Origin: CAZFLM01 sp964519955
Lineage (GTDB): Bacteria > Armatimonadota > Chthonomonadetes > Chthonomonadales > CAJBBX01
Reading direction: 5' to 3'
NCBI GenBank assembly: GCA_964519955.1
Contig: CAZFLM010000001.1
Location: 186,001-250,000, forward strand
DNA: 64,000 bases
Position numbers and translations under genes: made by a program. Each line of letters starts with the position of its first letter. The first letter of the stretch is position 1. Of the stretch, positions 58,452 to 64,000 are shown piece after piece. The notes beneath the pieces are model-generated. The model had not been told where the DNA came from. It did not search any database and saw nothing but the letters and a program-made list of their open reading frames with translations.

Positions 58452-58814
58452 TTAGTCGACGGCCCACAGGACGGTGCCGGAGATGAGCCACGCGAGCCAC
58501 CACTGCGCGGACGCCAGGCCCACGGCCCCGAATGCCCACCGCAGCCTCCGCCGCCGCGCAACCGCGAGAGCGCCCAGGCCAACCGTGAGCAATGGCAGCA
58601 GGATGAGGGCGATACACGGCCCGTCGATCAGCGCGGTCGCCCAGTGGCCGTTCCAGGGGCCGTGGTTGGCCAGCCACTGCGCCTCGGACGGCAATGTGCC
58701 CGTCATCCGGCCGATGCCGTAGGGGACGTACGGCAGCACTCCCGCCACTGCCGTTACCACGACCAGTGCGCACAGAGCCCGCTTGAAGCCGTCGCGCCCG
58801 GATGCCCTGTCCAT
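58452..58814 (-). CDS. Small membrane protein, unknown
   Basis: 120 residues from the ATG at 58814 (GGGAG 6 nt upstream). Three probable membrane segments: about 12-32 (ALCALVVVTAVAGVLPYV), 62-82 (IALILLPLLTVGLGALAV) and 95-118. No motif is recognised. It ends 11 nt from the convergent VOC gene. Confidence 0.65.
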   Translation of the reverse strand: MDRASGRDGFKRALCALVVVTAVAGVLPYVPYGIGRMTGTLPSEAQWLANHGPWNGHWATALIDGPCIALILLPLLTVGLGALAVARRRRLRWAFGAVGLASAQWWLAWLISGTVLWAVD

Positions 58815-58922
58815 GCGATGCTCCCGTAGGAGTGCCCCGGTGTTCCGCCGACTACCATGCACAGTGACGCGTCACGGGCGCCTATGGTTGCCTCAGCACG
58901 CAGCGCCGGTCGGGCGCGTCGC

Positions 58923-59264
58923 TCAGAAGAACGGGCGCACCTCGACCGGCGCCCGACAGGCCCGGACCGCCTTGCGGCCCCACTCCAGCGCCTCGTCCAG
59001 GTCAGAGGCCTCCAGCACCCAGAAGCCGCCCACGTGCTCGTCGGTCTGCAGGTACGGCCCAGCGGCGACGAGAACCTGGCCGTCGGATTGCGCCGTCAGG
59101 GAGCGGGCGCTGCTCACCGGGCGCAGGCCGCCGACGAAGACCCTGACCCCGGCGGCCACCATCTCGTCGTTCAGCGCGTCGATGTCGCGCCCCATCGCCT
59201 CATCCTCCGCGACGGACGGGTCGTAGTCGTCCGGGTGGTGAATGGCGACCAGATAGCGTGCCAT
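58923..59264 (-). CDS. YciI-family (DGPF) protein
   Basis: 113 residues, ATG at 59264 with GGAGG 7 nt upstream. It starts MARYLVAIHHPDDY and carries GGLRPVSSARSL and GGFWVLEASDLDEALEW, the normal pattern of the YCII/DGPF fold. These are small dimeric ferredoxin-like proteins found with sigma factors or as stress proteins, with a conserved His-Asp pair. No sigma factor gene lies nearby here. Confidence 0.88.
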   Translation of the reverse strand: MARYLVAIHHPDDYDPSVAEDEAMGRDIDALNDEMVAAGVRVFVGGLRPVSSARSLTAQSDGQVLVAAGPYLQTDEHVGGFWVLEASDLDEALEWGRKAVRACRAPVEVRPFF

Positions 59265-59360
59265 GAGGTGTCCTCCAGATCGCGGCCTGGTTCGCGTCGA
59301 CTTCCCTCCACCTGCGGTACCGAAGCCGCTCGCGGAACGTCTGGCCGTTGCGGCGCACGG

Positions 59361-59735
59361 TCACGTGGCTGGAAGGAACACCAGTCGGTTCGTCCAGTCC
59401 GCACCGCACTCTCGGTCCCACAGGTAGACCAGAGAGCGCACGAGGGCGCCGAAGTCGTTGGCGGCAATGGAGGCATCGTCCACGAAGATGAGTCCGGCGA
59501 AGGGGATGCACTGGTCGAACCGGAACCGCAGGTCGGACAGGATCTGTGTGTCGTAAGTCACGAGCGTCAGCCCTTCGGCCCACGCTGCCGCCAGGATATC
59601 CTCGTCGGACGCGCTGAGGAAGCCGCCGTCCCGCCAGGTGTGAATGGTCGTGACGGGGATGTCCGGCCGCTTGGCTCCGATCTGCTCTCCAACGACCGGC
59701 GAGATGTTGTCGTCCAACAACAGGTGAAGAGCCAT
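59361..59735 (-). CDS. DUF5615 PIN-like toxin
   Basis: 124 residues. It starts LHLLLDDNISPVVGEQI, and the acidic DDN, D in SASDEDILAAAW and TYDTQILSD match the PIN-like DUF5615 family of putative ribonucleases. It lies 9 nt downstream of the ribbon-helix-helix antitoxin gene in the usual antitoxin-first order. The probable action is cleavage of RNA when free of its partner. Confidence 0.82.
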   Translation of the reverse strand: MALHLLLDDNISPVVGEQIGAKRPDIPVTTIHTWRDGGFLSASDEDILAAAWAEGLTLVTYDTQILSDLRFRFDQCIPFAGLIFVDDASIAANDFGALVRSLVYLWDRECGADWTNRLVFLPAT

Positions 59736-59744
59736 GTGGCGCCG

Positions 59745-60188
59745 TTACTCAGAGCGGACGACATCGGACGGGATATCGTAAGGTTCGATCTCGGGCAGCG
59801 GCCCCTTGAGTGTGGCGAACGCGGCGCCGGATCCGTAGTCCTCGATCTGGTCGTCGATCTCCTGGGGGAACGCCTGGTAGTACGCCACGGCGGCCTCGAC
59901 CCAACCGCGCGGGCGATTGGGCCAATGCGCCCGCGTCTGCTCCACATCCATGCCGTAGCTTCGCGCCGTCTTGATGACCCAATACACCGGGAGGCGCGAG
60001 TTCTTCATGTATGCCAGACGGCCGTGCGGAGTGTCGCGGAACTCGATGTGGGCATACTCGGTCTGGCGTAGCCACTCCTCGATGGCAACGGCAACGGTCT
60101 CGTTGACGCTGCGCTGCCGACGCTTGGCATACTGCCGCACGCGCTCGGCGGTCTCCTCGGGCAACCGTGTTGTCAGCACATGTGTCAT
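59745..60188 (-). CDS. Ribbon-helix-helix/DUF433-like antitoxin
   Basis: 147 residues. The N-terminus (TTRLPEETAERVRQYAKRRQRSVNETVAVAIEEWL) is a ribbon-helix-helix DNA-binding unit. The rest (YMKNSRLPVYWVIKTARSYGMDVEQTRAHWPN, VEAAVAYYQAFPQEID) has the look of a DUF433-type domain. Such proteins pair with DUF5615 toxins. It probably represses its own promoter through the palindrome at 60206-60233. Confidence 0.85.
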   Translation of the reverse strand: MTHVLTTRLPEETAERVRQYAKRRQRSVNETVAVAIEEWLRQTEYAHIEFRDTPHGRLAYMKNSRLPVYWVIKTARSYGMDVEQTRAHWPNRPRGWVEAAVAYYQAFPQEIDDQIEDYGSGAAFATLKGPLPEIEPYDIPSDVVRSE

Positions 60189-60205
60189 TGCGTTTCACCA
60201 TGCAA

Positions 60206-60249
60206 GCGGATGTACGCTGAAGTATACATCCGCATCTGTGCCAAGTCAA
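60206..60249 (-). promoter_or_regulatory. Toxin-antitoxin promoter and operator
   Basis: On the minus strand TTGACT (60249-60244), a 17-nt spacer and TATACT (60226-60221) form a strong promoter. A perfect inverted repeat GCGGATGTA-N10-TACATCCGC (60206-60233) covers the -10 box and start site. This fits autorepression by the antitoxin. Confidence 0.75.
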
Positions 60250-60430
60250 CGGCCTCGGCTCCACTGATGCACGCGAATGAACAGCGATTGGGCCAACGTA
60301 GACCTGACACTCAGGCCCGTGCCGTCGCCGCCGTGCGTCGCTTCCCATCAAGCCGCCCGCCGGATGCCTCGCAACGACGGCTCGGCATGACCATGGCCGC
60401 CCGGTCGGAGTACCAGATAGGCCGCGCCCC

Positions 60431-60509
60431 CTGGGCAGCCTCTGCGCCTCTGTGGTGCGTCCGCTGCCCTTGCCGCTATCGCCGTGCATCGGTGTTCATC
60501 GGTGGTTCC
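60431..60509. repeat. Dispersed boilerplate repeats
   Basis: Minus-strand reading gives ACCACAGAGGCGCAGAGG and GGAACCACCGATGAACACCG as two neighbouring blocks. These text-like motifs are ones I recall as repeated in intergenic regions of several MAG-rich phyla. There is no gene in 60250-60547. Confidence 0.5.
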
Positions 60510-60547
60510 GAAAGCCGTTGCCGTTCCTCCGAGGTTCCACCGGCGTT

Positions 60548-61513
60548 TCACCGTCCCTTGAAGTGCGCGATCTCCTCTTTGAGTACGCTCAGGTATAGGT
60601 GGCCGTGCTCGCGGGAAGGCTCGACATCTTTGCTGATCTCGGCGCTGGGCTGCTCGCCGAGGACCCACTCGTTCCACGAGACCACCATGGCGAACTTCGG
60701 CCCGATCTCCCGCGCCCGCGCCCACTGCTCGCGGAACGTCTGGCCGCTGCGGCGGCCCGGCGTCGGGCACTCGGGGTCGTCGCGCCAGCAAGCGGCGACC
60801 ACCATCGACTCGGGGTAGCCCTTGTAGACGGTGTACGTCTGCTTGCCGCGATCCTCCCACGACCAGTAGCCGTACTTGCTGAGCAGATCCGGCGTGCGCA
60901 GGTTGGGCTGCTGCGTAATGAAGCCGGTCATCCAGCGCACGGTGAAGCGCGGGTCGGTCCACTCCGGCACCCCGCTCTGGAAGGGCGAGGGCGTGTTCAC
61001 GTAGACGACCAGCAGCGGCTTGCCGAGGTAGTCCTGCAGGAGCGGGCGGAACTTGGGGTTGGCGACGAACTGGCGGTAGACCTGGTCGGCCTTCTTCATG
61101 AGGCGGCCATCCTTCACCGCCTCGGGCGCGCCGGGACAGCCGATGAAGATGCTGATCTTCGGGCGCCGCCGCAGCCTCGCGTACTCCTCGAAGATGGCCT
61201 GCGTCGCCCCCTCGATCATGTCGAAGTCCGGGCGGTTCTTCGTGGCCTGGGGATCATAGTCCAGATCGTTCGACCAGTCGATCCAGATGAAGTCGACGCC
61301 CGCGTCGGCGAGCCACTCCGCATGCTTGCGGATCACCGCGCGATCGTCGGACTGGTAGAACCCGAGTTCCGGCGTCCCCCACACGCCCTGCCATTGCGTG
61401 CCTCGGTGCCAGGTGGTGTAGGCCATGCCGACGAGGCGCTCCTTCGGCGGCACGGGAGCCACCTTCGGCGTCTGCGCGGGAACAGCCAGGGCCAGCAACG
61501 TAAGTGCGAGCAT
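60548..61513 (-). CDS. Secreted GH99/GH71-like glycoside hydrolase
   Basis: 321 residues from the ATG at 61513 (GGAGG 4 nt upstream). A short signal-like N-terminus (LALTLLALAVPAQ) is followed by a TIM-barrel pattern: GMAYTTWHRGTQWQG, HAEWLADAGVDFIWIDWSNDLDY, RPKISIFIGCPG, LVVYVNTPS, and near the end VVSWNEWVLGEQPS. WNEW is the usual GH99-type catalytic-region motif, with a conserved Glu. It probably acts on alpha-linked mannose or glucose glycans. It is downstream of the glycyl-radical enzyme, with a strong hairpin between them. Confidence 0.78.
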   Translation of the reverse strand: MLALTLLALAVPAQTPKVAPVPPKERLVGMAYTTWHRGTQWQGVWGTPELGFYQSDDRAVIRKHAEWLADAGVDFIWIDWSNDLDYDPQATKNRPDFDMIEGATQAIFEEYARLRRRPKISIFIGCPGAPEAVKDGRLMKKADQVYRQFVANPKFRPLLQDYLGKPLLVVYVNTPSPFQSGVPEWTDPRFTVRWMTGFITQQPNLRTPDLLSKYGYWSWEDRGKQTYTVYKGYPESMVVAACWRDDPECPTPGRRSGQTFREQWARAREIGPKFAMVVSWNEWVLGEQPSAEISKDVEPSREHGHLYLSVLKEEIAHFKGR

Positions 61514-61528
61514 AGTGCCTCCATCAAA

Positions 61529-61604
61529 GGCGGGACTTGGGACTTGGGGGTTGGGGCTGGGCAGCGCGCCAGTCAGCCCCAACCCCCAAGTCCCAAGTCC
61601 CGCC
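61529..61604. repeat. 31-bp perfect inverted repeat
   Basis: The arms 61529-61559 and 61574-61604 are perfectly complementary (core GGGACTTGGGACTTGGGGG) with a 14-nt loop. The hairpin sits 1 nt after the stop of the glycyl-radical enzyme gene and 15 nt before the GH99-like start. It may serve as a terminator. The sequence style is that of a dispersed repeat. Confidence 0.9.
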
Positions 61605-61605
61605 G

Positions 61606-63966
61606 TCAGAGCGTCTCGTGCTCCGTTCGGGCGATGATCTCGTCCTGCAGGGCTTTGCTCAGGTCGCAGAAGTAGTCGCTGTAGCCGGCCACGCGCACGA
61701 TGAGGTCGCGGTGGGCTTGCGGGTTGCGCTGGGCTTCGCGGAGCGTGTCGGCACTCACCACGTTGAACTGCACGTGGTGCCCGTTCATGCGGAAGTAGCT
61801 GCGCACGAGTTGGGCCAGCTTGTCGACGCCGTCGTCGCCCGCCAGGACCTGCGGGGTGAACTTCAGGTTGAGGAGTGTTCCACCGGTCTTCAAGTGATCC
61901 ATCTTCGCCGCGGACTTCAGCACGGCGGTCGGGCCGAGCCGGTCCGCGCCCTGCACCGGCGAGATGCCCTCCGAGACCGGTGTGCCGGCCTTGCGCCCGT
62001 CGGATGTGGCGCCCGTCACCTGGCCGAAGTAGACGTGGCACGTCGTGGGCAGCATGTCGATGTGGTAGACGCCGCCCTTCGTGTTCGGCCGCCCCTCCAC
62101 CGTCTCGTAGAACACGTCGAAGCAGCGCCGCATGATCGCGTCGGCCTCGGCGGCGTCGTTGCCGTAGCGCGGCGAGCGGTTCGAAAGCGCCAGGCGCAGC
62201 GGCTCGTGCCCGTCGAAGTCCGCCGCAAGCGCGTCCGAAACCGCCGCCATCGAGAACGTGCGGTCCTCGAAGACGTGCTTCCGCAGCGCGGAGAAGGCGT
62301 CGGTCAGCGTGCCGATGCCCACGCCCTGGATGTACGTCGTGTTGTAGCGCGCGCCGCCGTCGTTGTAGTCGCGGCCCTTGGCGATGCAGTCATCGGTGAT
62401 GAGCGAGAGGAACGGGGCCGGCGCGTAGCTGGCGTACATCCGCTCGATGATCTGGTTGCCGCGCACCTTGATATCGGCGAAGTGGCGCACCTGCGTCGTC
62501 CACGCGGCGAACAGGTCGTCGAAGGTCTCGAACGCGCGCGGGTCGCCGGTCTTCGGCCCGAGCTGCTTGCCCGTGCGCGGGTCGAGGCCGTCGTTGAGCG
62601 TAATCTCCAGGATCTTGACCAGGTTGAAGTACCCGGTGAGGATGTACGCCTCCTTGCCGAAGGCGCCCGCCTCGACGCACCCGCTCGTGCCGCCCTCGCG
62701 CGCGTCCTCGATCGCCTTGCCCTGCCGCAGCAACTCCTCGACGACCGCGTCCGCGTTGAAGACCGACGGGAAGCCGTAGCCCTTGCGGATGACCCGGCAC
62801 GCCGCCTTGAGGAAGTGGTCCGGGTTCTGGCGGGAGAGCTGGATGTTGTTGCTCGGCTGCAGCAGGTGCATCTCGTCGATGACCTCCAGCAGCAGGAACG
62901 AGACGTCGTTCACCGCGTCCGTGCCGTCGCGCTTCAGGCCGGCGAGGTTGATGTTCGCGAAGTCGGTGTAGGTGCCACTCTCGGCCGCCGTCACGCCGAC
63001 CTTCGGGGGCGCCGGGTGGTTGTTGAACTTCGCCCAGAAGCACTCCAGCAACTCCTTCGCCGAGTCGCGCGTGAGCGTGCCCTCGCACACGCCGGCGTCG
63101 TAGAACGGCAGCAGGTGCTGGTCGAGGTGGCCGGGGTTGAACGAGTCCCACCCGTTCAGCTCGGTGATGACCGCCAGGTGGCACCACCAGTACATCTGCA
63201 GCGCCTCGTGGAAGTCGCGCGGGGCGTGGGCGGGCACCCGCTCGCACACCTCGGCGATGCGCTCCAGCTCGGCGCGGCGCTCCGCATTGGGCTCTGCGGA
63301 CGCCATCTGCAGCGCCATCTCCGCGTGCCTGCGCGAGAACACCATCACCGCGTCCGCCGCAATGTGCATGGCGCGGAGCTGCTCCCGCTTGCGGAAGGCG
63401 TCCGGGTCGCGCTCGAAGTCCAGCGCCTCGATCGCCGCCGCGATGTCCTGCTGGAAGTCGAGCATGCCTCTGCGGTAGAGCTTCCCATCCGCAACCGTGT
63501 GCCCCGGCGCGCGCTGCTCCATGAACTCGGTGAAGACGCCCGCGGCGTAGGCGTCCTGCCACTCCTGGGGCAGCTCCTCGAAGATGCGGTCCCGCAGCGA
63601 CCGTCCGCGCCAGTACGGGATGACCGTCGCCTCGTACTGCTCGATCGCCTCGTCGGGCACGGCATAGGAGGTCAGCGGGCGGCTGTCGAGGATGCGCAGG
63701 TCGTCGACGCTGTGGCAGGTCAACTCGGGGAAGGTAGACACGACCTTGGGCGCCGGCCCGCGCTCGCCGACGATCAGCTCATCGGCGCCGATATGGATGG
63801 TCTTGTGCCGGCACAGGTGCAGGAACGAGAGGGCGCGCAGAACGGGCACCGAGTGCTTGCCCTCGTTCTCGCGGTAGAACTCCGTCAGCAGCACCGCGCG
63901 CTCGGCGGAGATGCTGGGCGCCGTGTCGAGGCTCAGCGTGCGCAGCCGCTCCACTCGCGGGGTCAT
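61606..63966 (-). CDS. Glycyl-radical enzyme, hydroxyproline-dehydratase/PFL2-like
   Basis: 786 residues, normal length for the family, ATG with AGGAGG 11 nt upstream. PFL domain in the N-terminal 650 residues. The thiyl-radical Cys lies in GGTSGCVEAGAFGKEAYILTG near 430, with the following Glu as the acid/base typical of dehydratases, and GWDSFNPGHLDQHLLPFYDAG near 273. The C-terminal glycyl-radical site is RVAGYSDYFCDLS near 762. The GCVE-GAFGKEAYILTGYFN context is closest in my memory to trans-4-hydroxyproline dehydratase (HypD) and not to choline-TMA lyase or formate acetyltransferase. It needs a radical-SAM activase, which would lie beyond the right edge. The enzyme is oxygen-sensitive, so it implies anaerobic conditions. 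Confidence 0.88.
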   Translation of the reverse strand: MTPRVERLRTLSLDTAPSISAERAVLLTEFYRENEGKHSVPVLRALSFLHLCRHKTIHIGADELIVGERGPAPKVVSTFPELTCHSVDDLRILDSRPLTSYAVPDEAIEQYEATVIPYWRGRSLRDRIFEELPQEWQDAYAAGVFTEFMEQRAPGHTVADGKLYRRGMLDFQQDIAAAIEALDFERDPDAFRKREQLRAMHIAADAVMVFSRRHAEMALQMASAEPNAERRAELERIAEVCERVPAHAPRDFHEALQMYWWCHLAVITELNGWDSFNPGHLDQHLLPFYDAGVCEGTLTRDSAKELLECFWAKFNNHPAPPKVGVTAAESGTYTDFANINLAGLKRDGTDAVNDVSFLLLEVIDEMHLLQPSNNIQLSRQNPDHFLKAACRVIRKGYGFPSVFNADAVVEELLRQGKAIEDAREGGTSGCVEAGAFGKEAYILTGYFNLVKILEITLNDGLDPRTGKQLGPKTGDPRAFETFDDLFAAWTTQVRHFADIKVRGNQIIERMYASYAPAPFLSLITDDCIAKGRDYNDGGARYNTTYIQGVGIGTLTDAFSALRKHVFEDRTFSMAAVSDALAADFDGHEPLRLALSNRSPRYGNDAAEADAIMRRCFDVFYETVEGRPNTKGGVYHIDMLPTTCHVYFGQVTGATSDGRKAGTPVSEGISPVQGADRLGPTAVLKSAAKMDHLKTGGTLLNLKFTPQVLAGDDGVDKLAQLVRSYFRMNGHHVQFNVVSADTLREAQRNPQAHRDLIVRVAGYSDYFCDLSKALQDEIIARTEHETL

Positions 63967-64000
63967 GTGTGTCTCGTCCTCCTGTGTGTGCGGCTGGGCG

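Overview
The window is about 64 kb of high-GC bacterial DNA, probably chromosomal and probably from the Armatimonadota or a relative. This placement is an inference. It rests on a pseudopilin of the kind that multiplies in that phylum (cleavage site followed by CLSNLRQLG), many polysaccharide-acting genes (GH42-like, GH38, GH99-like), many CxxCG zinc-ribbon proteins, very large PAS-domain kinases and two families of dispersed 'boilerplate' repeats. No phage genes, CRISPR arrays, rRNA or recognisable transposases were seen. There is one tRNA, an initiator tRNA-Met at about 50.4 kb.

Layout. 1-2.6 kb: two tandem paralogous beta-helix lipoproteins (the first cut by the window edge). 3.1-15.2 kb: a run of twelve minus-strand genes (zinc-ribbon cluster I) with zinc-ribbon membrane proteins, a PD40 propeller, a GT2 glycosyltransferase with a zinc-ribbon tail, a large secreted HETVH metallopeptidase with a Pro/Glu/Thr repeat stalk, and an orphan iron-type ABC binding protein plus a half-length permease. 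15.3-24.6 kb: a sugar operon read from a strong promoter at 24.6 kb: SorC-type regulator, PfkB kinase, class II aldolase-like protein, E1 alpha, E1 beta, E2, a GH42-like hydrolase and a class II (fuculose/rhamnulose type) aldolase, most with 4-base or shorter overlaps. 24.9-26.2 kb: a divergent secreted protein of unknown function. 26.4-36.0 kb: two giant PAS/GAF histidine kinases and a NarL-type regulator, next to a divergent chemotaxis receptor (36.5-38.7 kb). 39.3-40.9 kb: a TetR regulator and a short-chain dehydrogenase with a clear operator. 41.3-50.1 kb: zinc-ribbon cluster II, with the same kinds of parts as cluster I, including a large secreted protein whose C-terminus looks like a polymorphic-toxin module. 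50.5-58.0 kb: a sugar isomerase and a GH38 mannosidase that were once adjacent. They are now separated by a 2.8 kb segment flanked by 371-bp direct repeats and carrying a Cys-rich secreted peptide, a small anchored protein, a pseudopilin and a DsbA-like oxidoreductase. 58.1-60.3 kb: small genes (VOC, a membrane protein, YciI) and a DUF5615/ribbon-helix-helix toxin-antitoxin pair with an operator lying on its promoter. 60.5-64.0 kb: a GH99-like hydrolase and a glycyl-radical enzyme resembling hydroxyproline dehydratase, separated by a 31-bp perfect inverted repeat.

How it fits together: much of the window is carbohydrate use (hydrolases, kinase, aldolases, a 2-oxoacid dehydrogenase lacking E3) plus environmental sensing. 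The least explained parts are the two zinc-ribbon clusters that each hold a toxin-like secreted protein, and the inserted Cys-rich peptide/pseudopilin/DsbA segment. These are the best candidates for undescribed biology.
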